Of a stretch of 27,081 nt of DNA, positions 1-9,895 are shown piece after piece (position 1 is the stretch's first letter; each line of letters opens with the position of its first letter). The DNA comes from Rhizoclosmatium globosum (taxonomy: Eukaryota > Chytridiomycota > Chytridiomycetes > Chytridiales > Chytriomycetaceae). The stretch lies in the NCBI GenBank assembly GCA_002104985.1, contig MCGO01000360.1, positions 1 through 27,081 of the forward strand, read 5' to 3'. The notes beneath the pieces were generated by a model that saw only the letters and a list, made by a program, of their open reading frames with translations, was not told where the DNA came from and searched no databases. A program made the translations under genes and the position numbers.

Positions 1-13
1 GTTTATTTTAGTG

Positions 14-959
14 CTATATAACTGAATTCCCTGTCTCGCTTGATTTCTTTTGTGGTCGACTTCCACTCAGTTTACTTCTACCATCTTCCCATGTAACCGT
101 ATTCCTGTTATGATTTGCTCCTGAAATCCTTGCATTACTTTGAGCTTTCTTGTTGAAATACAATGCAACTTTCATCCAAAATAATATCATTGCCAGTGTG
201 TCGAATCCGCAAAGCATAATCTGAAACACAACATCAGAAATAGTTTCATCCATGGGCGCAAAGAAAGACATCAAATCAAGTATAAACGTCACGAGAGCTG
301 TGATTGAGGAGCCAACTCCAAATTTTGATATAATCTGAAACCGTTCATCAATGGCTTCACCGTCTGTTCGAGTTTTTTGGAGGTACCAAGTGAATGTCGT
401 TAAAATGAGAATGTCAAACAGAACAGTGAATGTTGCAGCCAATAGGTTGATGACCATGGAAAAATAACTTAGTGCGAGTGGAGTTGCAGTGCCACCATAA
501 ATGAACCACAAACCAGTGGCCGAAGTACTTATAGCTGTGATGTAAATTATAGGCATCGTCCACATGAAAACGTGGGGAGAATTTCTTCAAATACACCTTT
601 CCCCCGTAACCATGAGTAATTTATATAGCATAGGCACATTGCATAAAGACTCGTGTTTTGAACGACAAAGGCTACCAACTTTGACGCGATCGTGGGTCTT
701 ATCTCTCCATTGCTCGCCTGTATCTTTGCTTGATATGAAAAGCGAAAAGCTGAAACTCCATGGAGAGATATGTTCGCAGTAAATAAAATTACGAGGAGAA
801 TATTGAAGGGGTTGGCTGCTTTCACCCAGGAAAATGATCGTGAGGTTTGACGACCCTCAAAAACGATAAAACCTAGTAATCCTATCACGTAGCTACCCAA
901 AGAGCTGATACAGCGATTTGAATGTTGGAGGAGGTTTGGTAGGTTGATAGAGGGTCCAT
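14..959 (-). CDS. Seven-transmembrane protein, copy 1 of a tandem pair (two frame breaks)
   Basis: I do not recognise the family. Read from the ATG at 959 (MDPLSTYQTSS...), the conceptual product has seven hydrophobic segments: around ALWVATVIGLLGF, NILLVILF, KLVAFVVQNTSLYAMCL, MWTMPIIYITAIS, MVINLLAATFTVLFDILI, SITALVTFILDL and FQIMLCGFDTLAMILF. A polar Ser/Lys-rich tail follows to the TAG at 14-16. A short N-terminus, seven helices and a cytoplasmic-like tail resemble a receptor layout, but I see no known GPCR signature. The frame breaks twice: one base appears missing near 885-895, and about 19 nt present in copy 2 are absent near 571-578, in the loop between helices 3 and 4. Copy 2 lies 201 bp upstream on the same strand. 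The breaks may be sequence errors or real decay. The start is supported by near-identical N-termini in both copies. Confidence 0.7.
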
Positions 960-970
960 GGCTTAGTGCT

Positions 971-986
971 TAAGATTTACATTCAT
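971..986 (-). promoter_or_regulatory. Conserved leader element upstream of 7TM copy 1
   Basis: The 16-nt sequence TAAGATTTACATTCAT (plus strand) lies 12 nt upstream of the copy 1 ATG and is repeated exactly at 2051-2066, 11 nt upstream of copy 2. In gene orientation it contains an upstream ATG. In copy 1 that ATG opens a seven-codon reading frame that stops just before the main start. It could be a retained promoter or leader element, or simply a remnant of the duplication. Confidence 0.5.
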
Positions 987-1160
987 TTATCGGAGACATC
1001 ATTTTAAAAAATTAAGAGTAATAATATATTTGTCCAGGGGGTTAACAGCTGGACAGATTTGATATGAAAGCATGCAAACATTGACTCCTTCACTGTTATG
1101 TATCAGCCAGAATAGTTTGATCCAATGTTTATTTGAGGCATTTCTGCATTAACATTAACA

Positions 1161-2040
1161 TTATGCATCCACAGCGCTTGATTTTCTCGGTTGTCGAATT
1201 CCACTGATCTTACTTCCTCTGCTCTCTTCCACTGTTGCCGTATTCACTTGCTCCCTCGCCCCCGATATTCGTACACTACTCTCATTTTTCTTGTTAAAAT
1301 ACAACGCGACTTTCATTCCAAACAATATGGCCACAAGTGCATCGAATCCACAAAGCATAAGCTGAAACACGATTGCTGATATCGTGTCATCCAGAGGTGC
1401 AAAGAATGTGATCAAGTCGATGCTAAACGTCACGATAGCTGTGATGGAGGAACCAACTCCAAACTTTGATATAATCTGAAACCGTTTGTCGATAGCTTCG
1501 CCGTCAGCGCGTGTTTTTTGGATAGGGTAACCAACAGTAAATTGTGGTTAGTATGGGTATACAAAAACCACAAGACGGCAGCCGTTGAGGAAATTGCAAG
1601 AATGTAGATTACAGGCATTGTCCACATAAAAACGTGTAGTGGGACAACACTCTTTGGAAGAATCTCTTGAAATACACCTTTCCCTCTTAGCCATGAATAG
1701 TTTATGAAACATAAACACATAAGATAGATGCTCGTATTTTGAACTACAAAGGTTGCCAACATCGAAGAATTGGAGGGCCAGATGTTCCCATCACTTAAGT
1801 ATATCACGGTAATGTAAGAATAGCGATAAGCAGAAGCTCCATGAAGTGATATACTCGAAGAAAATAAAATCACGAGGAGAATATTGAAGGGGTTTGCTGC
1901 TTTCGTCCAGGAAAAATATCCCGACGTTTGACGACCCTCGAACACGATAAACCCCAGCAATCCTATCAGTGCAGCTACCCAAAGAACTGATGCGCGAATT
2001 TGAATTTGGAGGAGGTTTGGTAGGTTGAAACAGGGTCCAT
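1161..2040 (-). CDS. Seven-transmembrane-type protein, copy 2, with helix 5 missing
   Basis: This is a paralogue of the neighbouring 7TM gene, sharing blocks such as GFIVFEGRQTS, KAANPFNILLVILF, NYSWLRGKGVF and MWTMP. The ATG at 2040 gives MDPVSTYQTSS. One base is missing relative to copy 1 near 1996-2006; after that the frame runs from helix 1 to helix 4. Around 1515-1560 copy 2 lacks a net 79 nt relative to copy 1. This removes the fifth hydrophobic segment and shifts the frame, after which the sequence resumes at QKTRADGEA and reads through helices 6 and 7 to the TAA at 1161-1163. As it stands it cannot encode a seven-helix protein, so it may be a pseudogene or carry an assembly gap. The product is of unknown function and probably membrane-located. 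It is divergent from the deaminase gene starting at 2408. Confidence 0.62.
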
Positions 2041-2050
2041 GGTTTACAAC

Positions 2051-2066
2051 TAAGATTTACATTCAT
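2051..2066 (-). promoter_or_regulatory. Conserved leader element upstream of 7TM copy 2
   Basis: Exact copy of the 16-nt element at 971-986, at nearly the same distance from its start codon. The surrounding bases differ more than the element itself. In copy 2 the upstream ATG opens a frame that overlaps the main start in a different register. Confidence 0.5.
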
Positions 2067-2407
2067 ACAAAGAAGATATTCAGTTTCCTGAAAATAAGTG
2101 AAGAGTTTAGGATTTTTTAATAATTACCTAAAAGGAAACGGCTACGGAAACTCATCTTTCTCTGCTTTTACTTTGTTGTGAATTTGAACCAAACCGAAAG
2201 TAAAGATTAGCCGAGTTTTGTTGAAGTTTGGGTTGCTTGTGACAAGTTTGGAAATTCAACTGAACGAATTTAATGCTTTCATTATCTAGTGTCAGCTTCC
2301 TGTATTTGTGAACAGGACTAAGCTGGAATACCAATAGATGCGTTTACTGACTCCCATTAATGAGAAACATTCAAGTCATCTTTCTTTCTTTTGTTTACAA
2401 AAGTGAT
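2067..2407. other. Divergent intergenic region
   Basis: About 340 bp between the 7TM copy 2 start (-) and the deaminase start (+). It is moderately AT-rich, with no convincing gene, RNA or repeat. An in-frame ATG at 2360 would extend the deaminase by 16 residues, but that stretch shows no resemblance to the deaminase family, so the ATG at 2408 is preferred. Confidence 0.4.
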
Positions 2408-3108
2408 ATGGAAACACCGCTCCCACTCCCACCGTATGAGTTCGACGCCGCCCTCTCAACAGACGACAACTACCTCGCATGGGCATGCATCCTCGCCCGC
2501 CATTCAAACTCACGCAAGGGCCACATGGGTGCCATCATCGTAAACCCAACCACATCCCAAATCCTCTCCTACGCAAACAACACACCCCTCCTCTTCAACG
2601 CGTCCCTCATCCAAAAGAAAATCCAAGAAATCCATGCAGAAGCCCTGTGCGTATCCCAAGCAGCTTCCATTCAACTTCTCTCGCTGGTGCAACGTGTTAC
2701 GTTACGGCTCCGCCCTGTGCAGAGTGTTTCATGTTGCTTGCGGCGGCGGGAGTGAAACGGATCGTTCACTTGAACAAGTATTGTCCCCCTGTAGTTGCTG
2801 TTTCTGCGAAATCCCTGGGGATTGAAATCAGGAGCGTCGATTTTGCACTGGACGTCAATTTCAATGATAGGTCGAGACAGTTCTGGGCGAGTCAGGGTGA
2901 AACGGCGGAAATGACGAGGTCTCGCGTTGATCGGTGGTGGGATAGGTGGATGCAACGTATTCGGACGGCAGCTGATGCACTTGGTGTAAAGTATGACGAG
3001 GATGGAGGCGGAAGGAAGAAGAGGAAGAGGGATGATGGTTCTCAAGAGAAGGATGGTGCAGATGAGGATGTTGATGTACAAGAGAAGGAGATACATCGGA
3101 AACAGTGA
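2408..3108 (+). CDS. Cytidine/deoxycytidylate deaminase-fold protein (one frame break)
   Basis: A zinc-dependent deaminase of the CDA superfamily (PF00383-type). The N-terminal half reads METPLPLPPYEF, then GHMGAIIVNP, then the first metal/catalytic motif HAEAL (His ligand and catalytic Glu). The second motif PPCAEC, with two Cys ligands, follows about 35 residues later in another frame (CYVTAPPCAECF). A single base is therefore missing between roughly 2660 and 2690; I see no GT-AG intron that would solve it. About 233 residues are predicted. The C-terminus is rich in Lys/Arg/Asp (KKRKRDD), a plausible nuclear localisation signal. The substrate cannot be read from the sequence: a nucleotide or an RNA base are both possible, and the HAE-PCxxC spacing does not decide. 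The stop is TGA at 3106-3108. Confidence 0.75.
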
Positions 3109-3232
3109 AAGAATAGAAAGTAATGAAGCTATTTATGTCGATTTTATTGATACTCCAGATCCCTCAATTTGTGATTAGTATTCGGTTCTTTCCTCTCAAA
3201 TAATCGATATTTACGCCTTGTTTTGTCCAAAA

Positions 3233-4171
3233 ATGGTAACTGGTTTCTGGCACAATCGCTGAACATCTGATCTCCTTTATTCCACAGAAACAAACACCAA
3301 TTACAGTATTCAGAGCCTGAAAGCACGTGCTGATGCTCTCCAGCGTCAGCAATACGACCGATTTCTGTGTTGTGCACCTTTGGTTGAACCCATCCCAGCA
3401 CCTTGCCCAACAACTGTGGAACCGGTTCCACATACAAGAAATACCTTGGAACCTTTAGGTTTAATCTTGGGAGGCTAAAGACGTGAATCAAGATGTGTTG
3501 CCGCTTACGAAGTCTTCCAAAGTTGTGGGAGACACCGAAACTGTTCAATTGCAGCATCTCAAAGACATCAATGAACAATCATAGCCGACAAAGCATCATC
3601 ACTACCGATGCCAATGGATTCTGGAATTCGGTTATGTTCTAAAAATACCATCTCCCAGAATCTTGATCAAACACATCCTCTAATTCTCGTGATAGTGGTG
3701 TTTATGTAGAATCTACTGCAATTCCTCAAACGAAGTCAAAACGCAAGGATATTCTTCCGTTTTTCTACCTACACCTATTCCGACACTTAAAGCCCTCTTG
3801 CCGCCAATGATTGAGGAGGAGCTCACTCCGGAAGAAACGCGAATCTTCTTGAAGAGCACTGGAAAATGACTGATTCCACTCAAAATGGGTGAAGGATGGT
3901 TACAAGGACTTGGAATACGTTCCATATGATTGGGTGAGTTTTTACAGGATTTCGAGAAGAAAGGGAGGTTGGACAAGGTATAACACCAAAGAAAATGCGG
4001 TGGGATGTCAAACTCCGATTGCAACGGCCCCACCACAAGCAACCCGTTATTCCAAATGTGATCTATTCGTTTGGTTCTTCCACTTCCGTATCGCACCCAC
4101 TGCCATACCAGTTTTACGTAGAGAGTGTGAAGCATTTTATTTTCACTGAAATACGAGTTGCCAGAATATGA
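3233..4171 (+). CDS. Unrecognised protein-coding gene, heavily frameshifted
   Basis: I do not recognise the product. Coding-like segments follow one another on the plus strand while changing frame: NYSIQSLKARADALQRQQYD, then an EPIPAPCPTTVEPVP stretch, then KDVNQDVLPLTKSSKVVGD, then LPPMIEEELTPEETRIFL, then MGEGWLQGLGIRSI and LGEFLQDFEKKGRLDK, and finally RWDVKLRLQRPHHKQPVIP running to FTEIRVARI and TGA at 4169-4171. A possible start is ATG at 3233 directly followed by a 52-nt GT-AG intron (3236-3287). At least five breaks are needed to join the pieces into about 290 residues. It sits tandem to the deaminase gene and convergent with the ABC ATPase gene. It may be a poor-consensus gene or a decaying one; protein-like composition and a clean last segment favour a real gene. 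Longer antisense frames here have no protein-like character. Confidence 0.45.
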
Positions 4172-4226
4172 TGGCAAGAATAAAGATTCAACGAATGCAA
4201 TTATTTGGGGGTTTCTTCCCAGCAGT

Positions 4227-5320
4227 CTAGTTCCAGTAGTTGTAGTACTTGTCTCCGTACTCCTTCATGTTTTCTGAAAGCATGGCCCATCGAGTCATCA
4301 GCCTTCCCTCCGCGTCCGTCTTTTGAGAAGTTCTAGTACGGTGCTTGTAGTCCTCTCTCAACCATCGCTCCACAACCCGGAGAAGGGCACTGTTGTCCTC
4401 ATATCGGTTGACACCAGTAGCGGCTCTTGCAGCTGCCCTCATCTCTTCCAACTCAGGGAACCCACCAGCCCCTTCAATCTCTCTCACAATATCAATCTTT
4501 CCTTCCGCCATGTGAACAACATGCGTAGGCCAGCCACCAAGACCATCGAAAATGTGTGTAGCGTAATGACAGTAGCTCCACGGACCTGAGTCTCCTCTTC
4601 AAAAAGTCAATCAGGTCTTTACGCACGAGAACGTCGAGATCGACAGTGACTTCGTCGAGGAGAAGAATGTCCCAAGGTTCCATGAGACCGAGGACGATTT
4701 GGACACGACGACGTTGACCGTCTGAGACTTGGTGCATGTGCCAGTTTACGTTGACGTCCATTATGTCGAGGAGGCGGGAACAACGTTCTGGGTGTCGTTC
4801 GGCGCCGAGGGTTTTGAGGAGACGGGAGACTGGGACGTCTCTTCGGACGATTGGGTTGTGCGCCCATTCAGTTCCCAGGTATGTGATTCCCTGTTAAAGA
4901 GGTTAATATTGGGTTGTTCGAGGATGGTTGGGAAGCTGTTCGAGGCGTAAAGAGAACTGAACTCCGGCATCACACCTTCGAACTCCAACTTTCCTCACTT
5001 TCTCAATCACTCGTTTCTTACCTTGTTAGTTTCAAAGAATGGGTGCTTTCCAAGAACGCGGATGAAGTCTTTTGTCAAGGTCTTTCCAGCCAACAGTCTG
5101 AGGATTGTAGACTTTCCAGCACCGTTAGCTCCAATAAGAAGGGTAGTGGATCCTCGGGGGATAGACAATTGACGTGATCCAAGATAATTGGAGCGTCAGG
5201 GCCGAATGAGAAGGAGAAATCTTGCAAGAGGACAGCAGCGTCAGTTGATGGCAGGTTTGCCATTTCAGCCTGGACCATTTGAGAGGCAGTTGGAGCAGAA
5301 GAGAGGTGAGTGAGAGTCAT
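4227..5320 (-). CDS. CAF16: CAF16-like ABC ATPase (ABCI-type, no membrane domain)
   Basis: A soluble single ABC ATPase closely matching the CCR4-associated factor 16 family, linked in yeast to the CCR4-NOT complex and transcription. The motifs in order are: Walker [20 protein letters not shown], signature [10 protein letters not shown] (the family variant of LSGGQ), Walker [13 protein letters not shown], and the H-loop in [18 protein letters not shown]. Start is the ATG at 5320 and stop TAG at 4227-4229. A GT-AG intron at 4891-5021 (131 nt) joins FFETNK to GITYLGTEW in phase. Three single-base losses interrupt the frame: near 5150-5165 just before Walker A, near 4595-4604, and near 4566 before the H-loop. 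Restoring three bases gives a length divisible by three, about 321 residues. It is divergent from the CABLES-like gene, 220 bp away. Confidence 0.88.
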
Positions 5321-5540
5321 GGTTTCAGGCAGAGTTTTTGGGGATTGAATTTGGGGAAAAGAGGGCTTTTTGTTTCGAGTTTGTGATTTGAGGGTCAGTG
5401 TCGTTCGATCTGGTGGTGCGAGAATCGGTTGGGTGGTTTCACCCAAAATCTGTTGAAACGCGGCGTTACTGAGTGCGTGTAATTGAAATCAATAAGGAAT
5501 AGAGTTAATTGTTGTGTTTTATCGATATTGGGAAACTTTG

Positions 5541-8500
5541 ATGGAGAAGGGCAATTCAGTTGATCCAGATCTGATCGTGCCAGTGGACCAAGTCGCCGGC
5601 GAAGTGGCAACGCGGCCTTCCGAAGACAAAGAAAACAGCGACGGGGCGCGAATGCTGAGTTCAGAGGCGGAAACAATTGCGGCGTTTCGAGCGCGGCAAC
5701 AGCGAGGTGGCTTTCAAACTCCGCCTTGGAACCCTCTCTTTCTCTTTCTCTTTCTCGACATCTTATTAGTACATTCAATGAACACATTCAACACAAACAG
5801 CCCAGGCGTTCCTCGGATCCCTCGCCCTCTCAACCGATGCTGCTCTCACAAACACTCAGCCAAAGAAGAAGGAGAAGACCGACCGCGACGCCTTTGCCAC
5901 TGCAACAAACGTACGTGTATCTGCGGTTTCTAGGACGCAGGTTGAATCAAGGCCTGTATCGGCTGGTTCAAAAAACAAGACCCAACCTGTATCCAACTCG
6001 TCCTTCTCCCTGAGTAAGTCACTCGGCTTCTCTCAAATAACTTGACTCATACACACTTTCAAAAGACGCCTTGAAGGCCGCTGTGACAAACTCTGCAGCC
6101 AGTGATCTCGAGAACCAATATCAACCTCCCTCCGCATGGAAGAATATGTCAGATGCTATGGGCGCCTCAGTGAATAAGCTATTGAATAGTGCCAGTATTC
6201 CCGACGTATCAAACTCTTTTCTACCATTCTTTACTCGCCCGTCGTCCATATTTCAGCCTGCTGCACCAAATTCAAATAATGCACCGCCTCGAAAGTCCAG
6301 CTTGGATCCAGCAGAAGATATTGAATTAGAAATTGTCGTACTAGGAAACCACGAGGAACCGAATCCAAATAGCAACAGACGAGAGGAAGTGCGTGGTACG
6401 AAACGGCCAAAGAAAGAACTGTTGGGCAAAGAAGACTATCAGATGAAACGGCTTACAGCTCCTCCGATTTTTGGCGATACTTCAAGTTCTGTGGGTCCTT
6501 CAACTCCCCGAATTGAAACTCTGGATGATGAGGCTGTTCCTGTTGAACGCAACTTATCGGAGTCTGACGATGTCATTCCGATTCGTGTTAACCGCGCTGG
6601 ATCTCTCGGTGGCAGTTCTGCACCATTTGGGCTGTTTAATATGAGTGGAGGTAGTACATCAAAAAGCCATCAAGCTATGGTGAAAGTTTCTGATCGAAAG
6701 AGTTCTTTGGGTGGTGGTTCGCCTTGGAGAATGTTTGACCCTGCAGATCCTAACAACAAGTTTATGGTTGGCAGAGCTCCAACTGGAAGTGGTGCAAACA
6801 GTGTTATGGAAAAGAGAATCACTGTAGGTCGTTTGAGGACCATGAGCTCAAGAGAGTTGGATGAACGTGAGTATTCTCTGTTCTTCTTCAGTTCATTTTT
6901 ACCACCGAATTTTAACTGATGGATCATTCAGAGACGGGGTCACCAGTGAGACGCAAAACAGGCGGCTCACGAAACTCTTTAGCCCATCACTACACATACA
7001 GTCACACCCTGCATATCCCCCATCCTCCCCACAGCACAACAACAAATCGTTCACAGCATCCAACACATGACATCAAGGTCGGAGAACTAATCACATCCGT
7101 CTTCCGAAACCCAACTTCTGGCGCATTACAACATGTCAGTTACGCCTCGCCTCACCACATGTCACCCTTCGAAGCTGAAATGCGAAACCTACCAAACTTG
7201 CGCGAGAGCACAACATCAACGCGTAACATGACAAACAACAGCGCAACAATTCCAACTCGAACGTCAGTTTTCGTGGACCGGAGCGGAAAGGAAGTATGGG
7301 AGACGCGACATCAGTAGTTCCTCATGTCGCGCCCGGTCGACGGTCAGATGGGTCGGGAGGATCTCGTGGGGAAGACTTGGATGCAGAACGGCAGTCTTTG
7401 ATTCAGACTATTCCGGCCGTCATTTGAATAACATAAGAACCAAGAATTCTGTGGATTTGAATAGCTTGAATCAGCTGTTGAATGCCAAGATTATATTTGT
7501 TCCTCCATCGGTTGGTTCGCCTTTTTTCTCGTGTTTGGTTTACAAAACTAATAATACTGTGAAGGGCGGATATCCCATATCTACATTTACAGTCATCGGC
7601 ACTGTAGAGAATCAGCCCAAAGAAAAGAAGAGAAAGGCAAAACTCTCTTTGGCAGCCAACCATTGTAAGTGTTCACACCCAGATTCGAGTAACTGACACA
7701 GTATCAAGCGGCGATCGCTTAGGATTTGCTCTTGAGGCAGTAAAATCACGAAAACTGAAGTTAGAATCATATCAAAGACTATTGGAACCTACGGGAACTC
7801 TGGGTAATAATACTAGATCGAAGAATTCAGCTCTAATCTCATACAGGAGCGTAATTCCTGACTACGATATTTATGATCCTCTTTCTCTGATGACCCAGAA
7901 CTCAAAACTGGAAAGCACCGAACTGTGATTAAGTTACAGAGTTACGTCGTAAGTTCTTCGTCGCCTTGGAAAACTATTATAAAACTTCTTCTTCAGAGCT
8001 CTATTCTTTTGTACTCTCGTCCCGCCGATATCAAGAAGGAGCTCAACGAAGTCTTCCGCGAAACACACCCAACTGTAGACCCGCTTCTCAGCTTAAGCCA
8101 TATTCGTGCATTGAAAATCCGCATGATGGATGTTGGTAGGCTGAAGGGAATGGAACTGAGCAGCGTGGCGATTGCAATGGTGTACTTTGAGAAACTGGTG
8201 TTCAAAAACTTTGCAACAAGAGCGAATCGAAGGCTTATTGCATGTGAGTTTTTGTTGGACTTTGGTTTTGAGTAACTTACTTTTGATGTTCCAGCGTTTG
8301 CCTGTTATTAGCTGCGAAAGTGAATGATATCAAGGAATTCAAGTACAATGAGCTCCTGGAGGTAAGGGTTCCCGTGAGCCTTTATTTTCGTTGAAATTAA
8401 TGATATAACTAAAATTAGGTCATTGAAAGGGGATGGAAGTGTCGCCAAAAGAAGTATTCCAGCAAGAGTTTGCCGTATATGCTGCCCTCGAGTTTAACCT

Positions 8501-8669
8501 CTATATACCCATATGGCAAGTAATGCCACATTTAGAACGTATCATTGAAGCTTCGCCGCGTAAGTTTCTCCTCTACTCAAATGGCTCGTTTTTAATTCGT
8601 TTTATCAAAGGATACAAATCTCTGGATGATTATTTACAAGGAGCTACATTCTTTCAGGGCTTTTCGTAA
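5541..8669 (+). CDS. CABLES-like protein with C-terminal cyclin box (8 exons, several frame breaks)
   Basis: About 920 residues resembling the animal CDK5/ABL substrate CABLES. Proposed exons: 5541-6013, 6066-6866, 6932-7664, 7702-7948, 7997-8243, 8295-8361, 8419-8559 and 8611-8669, with GT-AG introns of 37-65 nt. The first two thirds are Ser/Pro-rich and disordered, with a short AFLGSLALSTDAAL block resembling the CABLES N-terminal motif. The C-terminus carries the family core: LDDPELKTGKHRTV, RPADIKKELNEVF, LSLSHIRALKIRMM, VAIAMVYFEKLVFKN, CLLLAAKVNDIKE, KEVFQQEFAVYAALEFNLY and QVMPHLERIIE. In animals CABLES links CDKs to tyrosine kinases; here only the cyclin-like fold can be inferred. Single-base losses are visible near 7310, 7425, 7890, 8305 and 8447, plus an unresolved register change around 5700-5800. 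The last intron (51 nt) is open in frame, so retention would also be coding. Confidence 0.8.
5734..5756 (+). repeat. CT-rich microsatellite
   Basis: About three and a half imperfect TTTCTC units. It lies in the first exon of the CABLES-like gene, where the coding frame becomes ambiguous. It may be the pyrimidine tract of an unannotated intron ending near TTATTAG at 5762-5769, or a site of slippage. Confidence 0.5.
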
Positions 8670-8788
8670 TAAATTACCTTGTGTTTCATTTGAAGATAGC
8701 CCAATCCCTTGCTCTGCATTCTGAATTGCTCGCAGATATAAAACACGGAATCCGAACCTGTTATTCAAAACTGATTTGCCAAGCCAAA

Positions 8789-9815
8789 ATGCAATCACAG
8801 CCACCCTCTGCTGATTGGCTACTCCTTCTTCTGGCGGATTCGGCGCTACCAACAGGAGGATTATTGCATCTTCAGGCATGATCATTCCTTTCGTCAAATA
8901 AGGCTAACTCCGCGAGAAGGTCTTGAAGCTTCACATCTCTCCACCATCCCAAGGCCGCCAACGCCCAACCAACACATGCAACCCTGACATCTCTCCAAAA
9001 GTTCTTATCGCAAACATATCCGCTTTCTCGTCGACAACTCTTCCATACCTCGCACAAACCCATCGTTCTTACATCACCCACTCAACTTTAGACCACCTCC
9101 TGCAACTGGACGAAAGCTACAACACCCTCATCATTTCAAACAACCCGCAAATCGTGCCTCAAAGCACAAGGCTCAGCCCTCCTCACACTCTAACTCAAAG
9201 CTTCTCATCAACGATATCAGAACACCATCGAGACTCACTTAAGGATATAAAAGCAAAGGTGAAAGCATTACCCGATTTGTTTCGCGTTTCTGTGCGCTGC
9301 GGTTGGGGTTGGGTGTGACGACGCGATGCGTGTGTTTTTGTTCAGTCATGTAAGGGGACTTGTTAGTGCGTGTGTACGGTTGAATTTGTTGGGCCGTATG
9401 AGGGGCAGCGGTGGATGGCGGGGCTGGGTGGGTGTGTTGAGGTGTGTTTGGGGAATGCACGAGAACGGATGGGAGGGTTTGAGATCTTCTTCAGACTGAG
9501 GAAGGATTAAAACCTGGAGGATGACGAAGTGGGGGGTTGGAAGAGCGAGAAACGAAGAATAGATTCTCTCATGGGGCCGTCGCATCTGTGGATAATCTAC
9601 GTGGATGTCATCTGTTGGCATAAGGAGGATGGGGACACGAAAGACGATGGAAGGAGGATGACGTTTTCACGTGTTTCTTGAGATGGGTTTTCGACACAGA
9701 GAACAAAGTATGATGGTGTTCATTGGCGGAAATGCATGCCATTCAAACAGGTTTTGTGGTAGAAGTTGTACAAGGACTGCACGAACGAATGTACTCTCGT
9801 TTGTTCAATTCATAA
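8789..9815 (+). CDS. ureF: Urease accessory protein UreF (many frame breaks)
   Basis: UreF helps deliver nickel and CO2 to apo-urease together with UreD/H and UreG, in the cytosol. The N-terminus shows the family signature ADWLLLLLADSALPTGG, continuing one frame over as IASSG. Later pieces match family positions: TLPYLAQTHRSYI, LDHLLQLDESYNTLI, QGSALLTL, DDAMRVFLFSHVRG, LVSACVRLNLLGPYEGQR, and the C-terminus VVQGLHERMYSRLFNS ending in TAA at 9813-9815. The YSRLFNS end is characteristic of fungal UreF. At least six register changes occur in about 1 kb, and 9480-9740 (between GPYEGQR and the C-terminal block) is not resolved; an intron there is possible. This is the most disrupted conserved gene in the window. 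It starts 119 bp after the CABLES-like gene and converges on the homeodomain gene. Confidence 0.82.
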
Positions 9816-9895
9816 AGTATTATTATCACTTCCCCAAAAAACGATTGAGATACACTCTTCCACATCAAATAAAAGGTATGCCTTTATTGATAAAA

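Noticed and set aside
1500..1570. Intron in 7TM copy 2 (GTATAC donor and a TACTAAC sequence)
   Set aside because: No AG acceptor lies at a usable distance, and alignment with copy 1 shows missing coding sequence rather than an inserted intron.
3144..4177. Long open frames on the minus strand (3144-3578 and 3713-4177)
   Set aside because: Composition is not protein-like (for example runs of Ser/Ile/Gly and Trp-Cys clusters) and the plus strand carries better coding-like segments with a clean end.
7804..7846. 43-nt GT-AG candidate intron in the CABLES-like gene
   Set aside because: Removing it breaks the frame, while reading through (GNNTRSKNSALISYRSVIPD) stays open and joins the family core.
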